DNA of 64,000 nt. Origin: Harmothoe impar (lineage: Eukaryota; Annelida; Polychaeta; Phyllodocida; Polynoidae). Shown one piece after another: positions 41,798 to 51,494 of this stretch (its first letter is position 1; each line of letters opens with the position of its first letter). Below the pieces are notes generated by a model. The model was not told where the DNA came from. It searched no databases and worked only from the letters and a program-made list of their open reading frames with translations. Made by a program: the position numbers and the translations under genes. The stretch is from assembly GCA_947462335.1 (NCBI GenBank), contig OX381721.1, positions 37,102,488 through 37,166,487 on the forward strand, in the 5' to 3' direction.

Positions 41798-43102
41798 ATG
41801 GCTTACGTACACGAGAGCAGTAACGAGTGCGCGCTCTCTGAGCTCGACCTGCACACCGTAGCGCCGACTCAGACTACTATCTTAAAGTCGTCTTTCCTGG
41901 GGATAGAAACAAAAAACTCTTTAGAGGATGGAGGTAACATAAATTTCACCATCAACAAGTCGCAAGAGTACACAGACCTGAACGAGAACTACCTTCATCT
42001 GGAATGTCAAGTGCTAAAGGACGGAGCGGCGATCGAGGCCACCGACGCGGTAGCTCCGGTGAACAACTTGGCTCACTCGCTCTTCAAAGACGTCCAAGTC
42101 TCCATCGGCGGTTTCAAAGTGTCTGGCAACACCGAGACCTACCCTTACCGAGCTTACTTGGAAGGGTTACTCAACTACAACAAAGACGTGAAGGACGGCG
42201 TCATGAGCGCCCAGGGGTGGCATGAAAATACGCCCGGTCAGTTTGACACGTTGACTGACGCGAATGCGGGGTACAAAGCGCGCAAGAAGCTAATCTCCAA
42301 CAAGCGCTTTTCGCTGATGGCGCGACTGCACTTTGACCTGGCTCATCAACCGAAGCTCATCGTTGGAGAGACAGAAATCAATCTCACTCTGAAACAAGCG
42401 GCGCCCTCTTTCTATCTGATGTGCGCCGCTGACGGAGGCTACAGCTTGAAGATCTACAAAGCAAAGCTCTACGTGCGACGCGTGCTGGTGGCGGACGCTG
42501 TAGCGGAAACGCACGAGAGAGCGGTGATAGAACACGGGCCCTTCGACTACCCGGTGAACAGAGTGGAGGTGACGACCTACGCCATCCCTCAAGGTAACAG
42601 AGATCACAGCTACACGCACTCCAACACAGGCCAGCTTCCCAAGTCGATGATGATTTGCTTCCTTGACCACGACGCCTTCAACGGTAGCTACACCAAGAAC
42701 CCGTTCGAGATGAAGCATTACGACATCAGCTCGCTTCAAGTGATAGTGAACGATCAGAAAGTGCCGAACGACGCCTACGTGCCCGACTTTAAGACCAAAG
42801 CGGCCGTGAGAGAGTACTTGGCGCTACACACGGAAACGGGGATGTACGAGGGCGCGCGCTCCTGCGGTATTTCATACGAACAATTCCTGAACGGTTACAC
42901 GGTGTTCCCCCTCGACTTAACCCCAGACAGATCGCACGACGGGTGTCGCGTGAACCTTATAAGAGCGGGTCAGCTGAGGGTGGAAGTCAGTTTCCGCTCG
43001 GCGCTACAAGCGACAACAACGGTGCTACTCTACTTGGTGTACGACAACGTCGTCGAGCTGACCCGAGATCGACACCCCGTCACCGACTACCACATGAACT
43101 GA
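41798..43102 (+). CDS. Major capsid protein (double jelly-roll)
   Basis: 434 aa from ATG 41798. Belongs to the invertebrate Polinton capsid family often annotated as 'F54H12.2-like', recognised by the N-terminal TETKNSLE-like region (SFLGIETKNSLEDGG, NINFTINKSQEYTDL), NENYLHLECQV and the LFKDVQVSIGG...TYPYRAYLE.LLNY block. The double jelly-roll fold is inferred from that family. C-terminal strands include LRVEVSFRSAL and TVLLYLVYDN. Own promoter at 41736. Complete frame; the protease follows 29 bases after the stop. Confidence 0.92.
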   Translation: MAYVHESSNECALSELDLHTVAPTQTTILKSSFLGIETKNSLEDGGNINFTINKSQEYTDLNENYLHLECQVLKDGAAIEATDAVAPVNNLAHSLFKDVQVSIGGFKVSGNTETYPYRAYLEGLLNYNKDVKDGVMSAQGWHENTPGQFDTLTDANAGYKARKKLISNKRFSLMARLHFDLAHQPKLIVGETEINLTLKQAAPSFYLMCAADGGYSLKIYKAKLYVRRVLVADAVAETHERAVIEHGPFDYPVNRVEVTTYAIPQGNRDHSYTHSNTGQLPKSMMICFLDHDAFNGSYTKNPFEMKHYDISSLQVIVNDQKVPNDAYVPDFKTKAAVREYLALHTETGMYEGARSCGISYEQFLNGYTVFPLDLTPDRSHDGCRVNLIRAGQLRVEVSFRSALQATTTVLLYLVYDNVVELTRDRHPVTDYHMN

Positions 43103-43131
43103 AGACAAGACGGCGGTACTTGGCGTATCGT

Positions 43132-43584
43132 ATGAACACGCTTGAAATAAGCAGAGTGTTGAAGGAAAACGTTCACACAAAACATCGTTTCCTGGGCGTT
43201 TTCTCTTGTGACACTATTCCGAAGCACCCTATCAAAGACACTTGTTTCGTGAGCAACACAGATCCGCAACATTTACCAGGTCAGCATTGGGTGGCGTTTT
43301 ACGTGTCGAGCACGGGTGAAGTGTACTACTTTGATTCCTTCGGCTTACCGCCGCTGAGTGCGGAGTTCTTGTCTTTCGTGGAACGCTCTGCTCCGTTCAA
43401 GTGGCAAAGAAACCGCATTCAACTACAAGACACTTCTGCTGACACCTGTGGACCTCATTGCGTTCATTTCCTAATTGAAGCATGTCGAACAAGAAACCCC
43501 AAGAAGTGCGTCATGCGCATGAGCAAAATCCCAAAGCTGAGCGACCGGGTCGTGAGTCAGAAGCTATCGATGATGCTGTTGTGA
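43132..43584 (+). CDS. Adenain-like (Ulp1-type) cysteine protease
   Basis: 150 aa from ATG 43132; the same frame is open upstream inside the capsid gene, but this ATG is the first that fits the family. Catalytic set H52 (PGQHWVAFYV), D68 (VYYFDSFGLPP), Q99 (IQLQDTSAD) and C106 (DTCGPHC), all in the order of adenovirus and Polinton maturation proteases. It would cleave virion precursors such as the pX-like protein. Its last 103 bases overlap another open frame. Confidence 0.92.
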   Translation: MNTLEISRVLKENVHTKHRFLGVFSCDTIPKHPIKDTCFVSNTDPQHLPGQHWVAFYVSSTGEVYYFDSFGLPPLSAEFLSFVERSAPFKWQRNRIQLQDTSADTCGPHCVHFLIEACRTRNPKKCVMRMSKIPKLSDRVVSQKLSMMLL

Positions 43585-43781
43585 CGGGTTGTTGCGATGG
43601 CGGCCGTTTCATGGAGGCAAAGATTCTCTGCCTTGCCGAAATGGTGTTGGATTTATCCAAAGTCGTGCAATGTCTATTGGAGAAAAGTCGTCCGGGGTGT
43701 GGTGGTGCGAGTGACGGCGGCGTGAGACTTTGCGGCCTGTTGAGTTGCTGCAAATCGAAGAAGCGAGCTAAAAAAGCATAA
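43482..43781 (+). CDS. Possible small overlapping protein, Cys-rich C-terminus
   Basis: 99 aa. ATG 43482 lies inside the protease gene in another frame, and the frame runs 197 bases beyond the protease stop. Charged N-terminal half, then a helical stretch (MEAKILCLAEMVLDLSKVVQCLLEK) and a C-terminus with GLLSCCKSKKRAKKA, which could be palmitoylated and basic. It ends about 30 bases before AATAAA signals at 43811-43826. No homologue recalled. Confidence 0.45.
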   Translation: MSNKKPQEVRHAHEQNPKAERPGRESEAIDDAVVTGCCDGGRFMEAKILCLAEMVLDLSKVVQCLLEKSRPGCGGASDGGVRLCGLLSCCKSKKRAKKA

Positions 43782-43810
43782 ACTTGTGTGTTTTTTCTGA
43801 TTGAAAATGA

Positions 43811-43826
43811 AAAAATAAAGAATAAA
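43811..43826 (+). terminator. Poly(A) signals ending the capsid-protease transcript
   Basis: Two AATAAA motifs (AAATAAAGAATAAAATG) between the last open frame and the right terminal repeat. Confidence 0.65.
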
Positions 43827-43847
43827 ATGAAAAGAAAAGAAATTATC

Positions 43848-44287
43848 TTGTTGTGTTTTTATTTCTATATATAAGTTACATAACTTTTTTTTTGTTTGTT
43901 TGTTTACAAACAGTCACGTGTCACGTGGTGTTGTTTACAAACAAGAAAGCCACGTGGTGTTGTTTACAAACAAACCCTAAGTAGGTCACGTTACCCTAGT
44001 TACCAGAATGCAGGCTTCTGATTGGCTGAGCCTAAGTAGGTCACGTGACGTAATTAGGTCACGTTACCATGGTTACCAGAATGCCGGCCTCTGATTGGCT
44101 GAGAGCTTCTAAGTAGGTCAGTAGGTCACCCAGAATGCTGGCTTCTGATTGGCTGAGAGCCCTAAGTAGGTCACGTTACCATGGCAACGGGTCACGTGAC
44201 CAAATGGAGGCCTCTGATTGGCTGCATGTCGATTGAGTAATAAACAGTACTTAACTATAGTCCCGTTCCGATACATACTATACTACT
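43848..44287 (-). repeat. Right inverted terminal repeat of the Polinton
   Basis: Inverse of 33777-34195. Carries the same boxes in mirror image, including GTTACCATGGCAAC at 44175-44188 and four ATTGG boxes. The inner edge (TATATATA, near 43867) differs from the left copy by small indels. Confidence 0.95.
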
Positions 44288-44293
44288 CACAGG
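44288..44293. repeat. Polinton target-site duplication, right copy (CACAGG)
   Basis: Identical to 33771-33776; the interrupted ORF1 frame resumes immediately after it. Confidence 0.95.
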
Positions 44294-44351
44294 TGCTGAT
44301 GACCGACCTCTGGCTGCTGCTCAAGCCACCCCTCCACAAGATGAAGGCTAA
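44294..44351 (+). pseudogene. Displaced 3' end of LINE ORF1
   Basis: In the frame dictated by the target duplication, this stretch adds about 19 codons to ORF1 and ends at TAA 44349-44351. It shows that the Polinton landed in the last 5% of ORF1, replacing the natural tail with three codons from the terminal repeat. Confidence 0.8.
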
Positions 44352-44745
44352 ACTCATGTACTACATTACATATTATAACGGAAATATTATGTTTAATTCT
44401 CTTCTCCTAAAAGTTATCTTTAATTGTTAATAATAGACATTGGTAAACCCTGTTATTAGAAACTGAATTATTAATTCAAACACCTTTACTCTAGTATTGT
44501 ACAACTACCGGTAGTCAATCTCCCAACCCATCTGAACAAATCTTAGTCCAGATTATACATGGAGCTAAATTGCAGAGTCGGCATAAAGGCCTATGTCTCT
44601 GACTTCTTAAGCTGTGTATTTGTTTCTACATTGATAAACAAAGGAAGTTGTTTAATAAGTATTACTATTTATACTGATGTATCCTTGTCTCTAGGGAACT
44701 GTGAAATATGCAAAAAACTCCTACCCAAAGATAGCTTTAGGTAGT
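44352..44745 (+). other. LINE ORF1-ORF2 spacer
   Basis: AT-rich, no conserved frame. No recognisable IRES or re-initiation signal can be asserted from sequence alone. Confidence 0.6.
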
Positions 44746-47586
44746 ATGGAGCAATTGGGGGGTGCCAAGGGACTCAGATTTTTACATTTGAATGCTCGCA
44801 GTATTAAAGCTAATTATGCCTCAATCTGTACCGAATTATTATGGTCTAACCTAGAGCTGCTAAGCTTCTCCGAATCTTGGTTAAAATGTGACGACGATGA
44901 ATGTGATTATCAGTTTATGGGATATACGAGGTATAGGTTGGACAGGCAGGTCTTGAAACCAAATGGTAATATTAAAGCAGGAGGAGGTGTCTGTACCTAT
45001 ATTAAACACTATGTTGATCATGAGTATAATTTCTTTCCTAATTTGTGTGTATCTGACGAGCAGATGGAGATCCAGAATATACTTATATGTAAACCTATGA
45101 TGAAAAAGATAGTTATGGTGAATGTTTATCGTCCTCCTGATGGCGACAAGTTGACATTTATTACAAATTTTTCTAATCTTTTGTCTGATATAAAAGATAG
45201 AGACGAGTATGAAGTTATAATTATGGGTGATTTTAATTTTAATGTGAAAGAGGATGACGACCTTGTAAATCAGCTATTAAATAAAATGAAACTTTTAGGA
45301 ATGTCACAAGAAATTGCTGAATCAACAAGAAAAAACGCCACTTTAGACCTAATCTTTACTAACCTTAGACAAAATTTTCTACGTACGGGTGTATTAAATA
45401 TCTACATTTCGGATCATTTTCCAATCTATCTAATAAGGAAAAAAAAACATTTTAAGAAAGAACTTACTGAAATACAAGGTCGCTCCTACATTAAGATGAC
45501 TGATGCATTGTTTAAACAAGAACTGGATAATTATGATTGGAGCGTCTTTAATGATACTGAAGATGTTGAGACGTGTTGGTCACTGTTCCTGGACGCTGTT
45601 ATTAACATTTTGAATACTCATTGTCCTTTACACAGCTTTAAGGTTCCATTACATAGAGATCCATGGATGACGCAAGATACTTATGAGTCTATTAGGGATA
45701 AGAATATAAAAGCCGGTACTGCCAGAAACTCAGGTCTTGATAATGATTGGGAAATTGCCGACAAAGCAAAAAACGCCTCCAACAAAAAGATATCTCGTAT
45801 GAGAAAAAATTATTTCAAGGACTTGTTAGTGGAACATGAGAAAGACCACAAGAAATTCTGGAGGATATTAAATGGTTTAATACCTGGTCAACCAAACAAA
45901 AAGAAAAATATTGTACTCACTAACCCCCAAACCGGTGATACGGTACCTGACGAGAAAACTACTGACTTCATAAATCAGTATTTTACTCAGATAGGTCCTG
46001 AGCTGGCTAAAGAACTGCATATACCGTGGAAGCAGTATGATGACAGCTCTATAAATTTTATTGAACCTTTCCTCACCAATATCCAAGAAGTCTCCAAATT
46101 AATAAATGAAATTAATACTAACAAATCCTCAGCTATTGAAAATGTCTCTTCAAAAATACTAAAACTTGCTTTTGCACACATGCCTGACAAATTAGTTACA
46201 ATTTTTAATCTCTCATTTGCTCAAAATAAAGTACCGGTATCTTGGAAAACCTCAAAGGTCACCCCCATACCTAAGTCTGGAAATTCCAAATCAGTTAATA
46301 ATTATAGACCTATCTCCCTCCTACCCCTCCCTTGTAAATTACTAGAGAAAATAGTTCATAACCGGGTATATGGATTCCTTACTCGTGAGAAAATTTTGAC
46401 CAATGTTCAAGGTGGTTTTAGAGCTGGACATAGCACAATAGATACATTAGCCCAATTCACGGACGATATAAAAAGGGAATTAAATATAGCCAACAACACT
46501 ATTGCTGCCTTCATTGACCTGAGGAAAGCCTTTGACACTGTAGACCACTCTGTTTTACTTTTGAAAATTCACCATTATGGAATTAGGGCAGATAATTATC
46601 ATTGGTTCGAAAATTATTTAGATGGAAGATTTCAGACAGTTTTTGCTAATAATATCCTTTCTACTAAGGCACAGGTGGTCTGTGGTGTCCCCCAAGGATC
46701 CATTTTGGGTCCTTTACTCTTTTTACTGTATGTTAACAATGTTGTAAAATGTGTAAAAAATTGTAAATTAAAGTTATATGCGGACGATACAGTTATTTAT
46801 GTAGCAAATCATGATTTTGAAGTAGCTAAGCGTCTCTTGCAAGAGGATCTCGATTGTTATCATACATGGTGTCAGCAAAATAAATTGTCGGTTAATATTA
46901 CAAAAACCAAGTTAATGATATTTGCAGCCAGCAAACGTAAGCTAAACACACTTAATGTAAACATGTATTTGGATGATGAACTACTTCAAGTTGTACCTAG
47001 TTATAAGTATCTTGGTGTAATTCTTGACCCCTTGTTAACTTATAATCTTCATCTCAAATTTGTTGCCAAAACTGTAGCCTATAAAACATATAAATTATGT
47101 CAATTGAGACCTTTTCTTGATAACAAATTAGCTATTAGACTATTTAAAGCCACAATTGTACCGTATTTTGATTATGCTGATATTCTTTTTCTTACAACTG
47201 CTGATACCCACCTTAAGCCTTTACAGTATGCCCAGAATCACTGTCTAAAAATCTGTTTGAAATATCCGCACCTGACAGAGACTCACATTGTACATAAAGA
47301 TGCAAAGGTTAATATGTTAAAAGATAGAAGACACGCCCAGCTTTTGAACTACATGTACATGAGGGCTCAAAATGTTAAATATAGAGATATTAGGCTAAGA
47401 CCCACCAGAGCATTTTCTGCTCCTATGTGTAAGGTTTTACAACCAAATGGCATAGCATATGAAAATAGCGTAGAGTTCTTTGGGACAGTGAGCTGGAATG
47501 GCCTAACCACCCTACGGAGAAGCGCTCAGAGTCTAGATATATTTAAAAAAGAAACCAACACTGACCTGCTAGCGATGATACCTTAG
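44746..47586 (+). CDS. LINE ORF2: AP endonuclease + reverse transcriptase (L2/CR1-like)
   Basis: 946 aa from ATG 44746; an upstream in-frame GTG is not a likely start. The AP-type endonuclease occupies about residues 10-230, with N16 (HLNARS), E43 (FSESWL), a YRPP strand, MGDFNFN (D162, N164), TLDLIFTN and SDH at 222-224, all catalytic positions present. The reverse transcriptase spans about 500-770, with NNYRPISLLP, GGFRAGHST, AAFIDLRKAFDTVDH (D591), GVPQGSILGPLLFLLYVNN and YADDT (D680, D681). The C-terminal region of about 170 residues has Cys/His positions but no RNase H. Clade assignment (Jockey superfamily, L2/CR1/Rex1 side) is from motif wording, not phylogeny. The frame is completely open, so this copy is young. 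Confidence 0.95.
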   Translation: MEQLGGAKGLRFLHLNARSIKANYASICTELLWSNLELLSFSESWLKCDDDECDYQFMGYTRYRLDRQVLKPNGNIKAGGGVCTYIKHYVDHEYNFFPNLCVSDEQMEIQNILICKPMMKKIVMVNVYRPPDGDKLTFITNFSNLLSDIKDRDEYEVIIMGDFNFNVKEDDDLVNQLLNKMKLLGMSQEIAESTRKNATLDLIFTNLRQNFLRTGVLNIYISDHFPIYLIRKKKHFKKELTEIQGRSYIKMTDALFKQELDNYDWSVFNDTEDVETCWSLFLDAVINILNTHCPLHSFKVPLHRDPWMTQDTYESIRDKNIKAGTARNSGLDNDWEIADKAKNASNKKISRMRKNYFKDLLVEHEKDHKKFWRILNGLIPGQPNKKKNIVLTNPQTGDTVPDEKTTDFINQYFTQIGPELAKELHIPWKQYDDSSINFIEPFLTNIQEVSKLINEINTNKSSAIENVSSKILKLAFAHMPDKLVTIFNLSFAQNKVPVSWKTSKVTPIPKSGNSKSVNNYRPISLLPLPCKLLEKIVHNRVYGFLTREKILTNVQGGFRAGHSTIDTLAQFTDDIKRELNIANNTIAAFIDLRKAFDTVDHSVLLLKIHHYGIRADNYHWFENYLDGRFQTVFANNILSTKAQVVCGVPQGSILGPLLFLLYVNNVVKCVKNCKLKLYADDTVIYVANHDFEVAKRLLQEDLDCYHTWCQQNKLSVNITKTKLMIFAASKRKLNTLNVNMYLDDELLQVVPSYKYLGVILDPLLTYNLHLKFVAKTVAYKTYKLCQLRPFLDNKLAIRLFKATIVPYFDYADILFLTTADTHLKPLQYAQNHCLKICLKYPHLTETHIVHKDAKVNMLKDRRHAQLLNYMYMRAQNVKYRDIRLRPTRAFSAPMCKVLQPNGIAYENSVEFFGTVSWNGLTTLRRSAQSLDIFKKETNTDLLAMIP

Positions 47587-48200
47587 GGTGCCAGCCCTCC
47601 AGTCTCGTTGTCATCCCTGTAGTTCTCCCCCCCCCCCTCCTAAACTCCTATACTAACTAAATTATCAACAAATTATTTTTCACCCCCCCAGACTTTCCAC
47701 ACAATTTTAAAATGTAATCAATACCCAACCTAAGTAATTCTAAGTCCTTTTTTATTAATCTCCAAACCACTATATATTTTCTTGTGTCGGTACCGTATTT
47801 AATCATTAATTTACCTGGTTTATCCCGAAGTATCAACCCATAACACTGAACTACAGTGGGGATGAAGGATACAACCTTTCTTTGAGCTGCTTTATTAATA
47901 TTCTGTATAAAAGTGTAACCTAATTACATGAAATTATGGTATTTGTATGTAACGATATCTTTATGATTCTGTAAAACTACCGGTACGATCCTATGGGGGC
48001 ATTTGCCTAGATGGGATCTTACCGGTACTGATCCATTCCTCTAAGTATGGATTATGCAACTAATGACCGATTGCAATATATTGGTTTATTTGTTATACAT
48101 GTTTATTGATTGATGAGGAAACCCTGTGTCAACCCAGGATGATATCATGTAAAAGCGAACGTAAATCTATGGCGAAATAAAGATATTCCAAACTAAAAAA
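47587..48200 (+). other. LINE 3' UTR
   Basis: AT-rich tail with a C run at 47629-47637 and AATAAA at 48176-48181, then GATATTCCAAACTAAAAAA. The exact 3' end is set by where MITE sequence resumes (about 48201). Confidence 0.65.
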
Positions 48201-48296
48201 TCCTTGTCAAATAACTCCCCAAGGCTGTATTCGTGTATACATAATAATGACATGAGGCAGAGCAGATTCAAATGTTACGCCATCCTTTAAGAGTTA
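48201..48296 (+). repeat. Right half of TTAA-family MITE split by the LINE
   Basis: CCTTGTCAAATAACTCCCC AAGGCTG continues the family where 32067 stopped, and ends GCCATCCTTTAAGAGTTAA. Confidence 0.7.
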
Positions 48297-48336
48297 ATTC
48301 AGAGTAATGCATAACAACCCCACTGATAACAGACTC

Positions 48337-48531
48337 CCTCTCCTCTGATATTGGTGGGTAACTCGCCAGGGCTGCATCCATGCATCATGCCGACCTGTAA
48401 AAATGATACACTCTTCAAAATGTCAGCATGTCAGCCCTGGAGAGTGACTTACTGCATTTATGTTTCATAATGACAAAAGCAACTAGAGAAATTCAAACAT
48501 CTTGATGTCATTAAGGAGTTAAATTCAGATT
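48337..48531 (+). repeat. Degenerate TTAA-family MITE
   Basis: GGCTGCATCCATGCATCATG and ATGTCAGCATGTCAGCCCTG remain; ends GATGTCATTAAGGAGTTAAA. Confidence 0.55.
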
Positions 48532-49649
48532 AATACATAAAAATAGTACTAATCACAGGTTCTGGCTCCTCTGATATTTAGTAGAGGTTCCAGCACCCAG
48601 CCGTCTGTGATGTCAGTTTTTCCGTCTAATCAAGGAGGCAATAAACCTATTTTTTGCGCCATTGGTGGAGATTGTTTTCTTTTTTGACTCCTCTGATGGC
48701 ATTTCAATCCGGTCCATGATTGCCAACTGAAATAGTCCCGAGGTAGGTTTGGCGGGAAATGAGAAAAATGAGACGGTTTGAGAAAAGGCGGAGGGTCTTT
48801 AAACATTCAGTAAAAAGGAAGATTGATCCGGACTGAAATATGCATTGATTGGCCGTGAGGATGAGGTCAGGCGGCTGGGTAGCGGGCCCGACATGTCTGA
48901 GTGTCTCCTTCCGCTATTCTCCAGCCATTTAGGGTTAACGCCTTCTTGTTACTATCGATGATTCTTATTTATGTCTGCGTCCAGAAAGCATTATTTCTTA
49001 GGTGTTTGGTTTACTACTAATATCCTCGTATATTTCCTTATTTCGTTTTTCCTCAATACATTATGTAAAACCCAACCTATAAGGCCCTATCCATATATGT
49101 ATAGAAATAATAGAAATATATATATTTTTATTATTTCTTTTAATTTCGTTTTTTTCCTACCTTCCTGCTGTTTCCTACCTCACTGTAATTAGGAGCAGAA
49201 CCTCACCTGGAATTAGAACATGACATGTATCAGTTAACATAACAATATCAGTTATTATTACAATATATTCTTAGACAAAACGATGAGCAAGGTTTTAGTT
49301 TGACATATCTTTATATCGTAACAAACATGATGTTAGGGCAACATTTCCAGAATATGTATCACATCAAAGATGGCATACACTGTTCCACATGGCGTCAGAT
49401 CATATTGTACTTTGATAACTCTGAAAGTATTCATTTTTGTGTAAAATTTGAAAAAAATTTGCGGGTACTAACTATATATCTTTAGTTCCCGCATTTTTTT
49501 TTACTATTTATATACTGTAGCAGACAAAAAGGATTTTGGATGTGTACCAGAATTGTAATATGGTATGACCAAAATATCTACATCGGCCTTTTCAACAACC
49601 TGTGTGAACTATTAGCCCCTACACCCTCCTCTCACTCCCTGCTCCCCCT
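48532..49649. other. No recognisable feature
   Basis: AT-rich, no supported gene or repeat. Confidence 0.4.
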
Positions 49650-49990
49650 CTTACCCATGTGAACTTAAAGCACCTATACCCTCCCCTCACACCCTACCCC
49701 CCCCCGTCATACTGCTATATTGGCCTCTTCCTTTACCCATGTGAACTTAAAGCCCCTACACCCAACTCTTCACTCTCTACTGCTACACTCCCCCCGTATT
49801 GCTATATTGGCCTCTTCCCGAACCCATGTGAACTTCAAACCCCTACATCCCACTCCTCACACCCTCCCCCTACCCCCCCCCCTTCTGCCTGCTATATTGG
49901 CCTCTTCCAGAAGCCATGTAAACTTAAAGCACCTACATCCCACACTCCCTCCCCCTTGCTGCTATATTGGCTTCTTCCCGCTGACCCTGT
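49650..49990. repeat. Imperfect tandem repeat of about 85 bp, 4-5 copies
   Basis: Each unit holds CTATATTGGCCTCTTCC, CATGTGAACTTAAAGC-like and a C-rich CCTACACCC block. The Pro-rich open frames follow the repeat and are not genes. Confidence 0.8.
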
Positions 49991-51269
49991 ATGACCTTGA
50001 GGCACCTACAGACCACCTTGAGGTTGACCACAGCTGACTGGGGTCTATTCGATGATCACCATGGTAACCTGATGGGGCATCAGCCGGGGGCCCCTGGTGA
50101 ACACAGCGAGAACTGAATCAAACATTCATTTCCCGTGCGTCAGAAGGAGTGAGTCAAGACGGCTGAGTGGTAGTCGGGTCATGTCATTACAGAGTCCTCC
50201 TGCCCCATCTACATTCAACCCCAATTCCACATGTTCACCCCGTTACCAACTCCACTTGTAGAGCTATGTCAGCCAGAGTATGTATACCATATTTTTGTAT
50301 TTATGACTTCTGTTAGTGTTAAAGGGGAACTGATCAGGCCTATAAGCATAGGTTGGCCACTGCTGACTATTTTTCTGTACCTGTTAGCTTACAACTGTTC
50401 AGATTTGCAGTCACATCTCTAAACAAGCAAGATTTCCACACTGCATTAAAACACATGGTAGACCCCCAGTGTCATATGGCATGAGGCTAGAAGGGTCTTC
50501 AGATTTGGCTTAAATGCTGTACTAGGATATACGTTCCTGTATTGCATTTATAAGCATCAGGGATAAAGAAAATGCTCCAGGTTAAAAAAAAACTGCTGGG
50601 GTTCTTAAGAAAAATGACCATGCAGTACATGTATTCTCAGTGGTCGTAACATCACGGTCAGGGTATTGAGCATTGTATTCATTATAAATGTATCCAATCC
50701 ACACAAAACTCAGACCAGACAGTTATGAACGCTTGGATGGAATAATCACAATGCTGGTTCAAAAGGGATGAAAAACGAGATCCTGAGAATTTCTTACATA
50801 AGCAAAGGTCCATTATCAAGAACAGGAGGTGGGAATTGAGTTATTTTTTCCATGTGCTAAGAAATCTGAAAAAAAAATCCTTAGCACTTTCAATTCAGTC
50901 CCACTCTTGATGCTTTGACCACGCGTCATTCTCATCTAAAGGTCCAGTGGGAATACAGTGCCAATAATACTCTACTCCCCTACATTAAATATCGGTGCTT
51001 ATTCAAATGCCTAGCACTATAAAGGCCATCCCTGTGTACACATCCAGCTATTGTCTAGATCCACTGTCATATGGATTCATTATACACTGTCTATCAGTTC
51101 AGTGCCGAAAAAGTGGTCTCAGGAAAGAAATATGACTTCATTTCTTCTGCTGCCAATATGGTGTATATCAGTATATCCACATGCAGTGCTTGTATAAAGT
51201 ATTGTCTCCTTATATAGAGCTTAATCAGGAAACATATTGCAGCCTCTACTGGAACACTGATCTCCTTAA
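49991..51269. other. No recognisable feature
   Basis: About 1.3 kb. Nothing recognised. Confidence 0.4.
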
Positions 51270-51494
51270 TTAACCCTTTAAAGACTGAATAGTGCAGTAA
51301 TACATTATGTCCTTTGTCATCATAATGCATGAATGCGACCATGATGCACGCAGCCCTGGCGAGCATCTCTCCAGTACCACATGCACGCATCATGCTGATC
51401 CTTTGGGTTGATACACTGCTGCAGGATAGGCATGATGCATGCCTGCATGATCACAAGGGTGAACTAAAAGCATCATGAATACCTTATGGGGTTA
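51270..51494 (+). repeat. TTAA-family MITE, diverged
   Basis: Starts TTAACCCTTTAAAGACTGAA, ends GAATACCTTATGGGGTTA. Confidence 0.7.

Larger units (their letters stand above)
33777..44287 (+). mobile_element. Polinton/Maverick-like virus-derived element lacking DNA polymerase B
   Basis: 10,511 bp bounded by inverted terminal repeats of about 420 bp that start AGTAGTATAGTATGTATCGG, with a perfect 6-bp target duplication. It encodes the core Polinton set: packaging ATPase, DDE integrase, adenain-like protease, major and minor capsid proteins and a pX-like protein, nearly all open. Typical Polintons are 15-20 kb and carry a protein-primed polymerase B; none is present on either strand. It may be a deletion derivative mobilised in trans, or a compact lineage that borrows a polymerase. 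The coding part is GC-richer than the surrounding host DNA. Confidence 0.93.
32068..48200 (+). mobile_element. L2/CR1-like (Jockey superfamily) LINE, interrupted by a Polinton
   Basis: Non-LTR retrotransposon: 5' UTR of about 245 bp, ORF1 (coiled coil, RNA-binding-type region, NADAR domain), a spacer of about 0.4 kb, intact ORF2 (endonuclease plus reverse transcriptase), and a 3' UTR of about 0.6 kb with AATAAA at 48176. Removing the 10.5-kb insertion leaves about 5.6 kb, normal for the group. The 5' boundary is where the surrounding MITE stops (32067/32068), so it appears full length rather than 5' truncated. No clear target duplication is seen. It is probably immobile now because ORF1 carries both a frameshift and the Polinton insertion. 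Confidence 0.85.

Noticed and set aside
42943..43131. N-terminal extension of the protease frame into the capsid gene
   Set aside because: The frame is open but the sequence is antisense-like, Arg-rich and unlike protease N-termini; ATG 43132 fits the family start.
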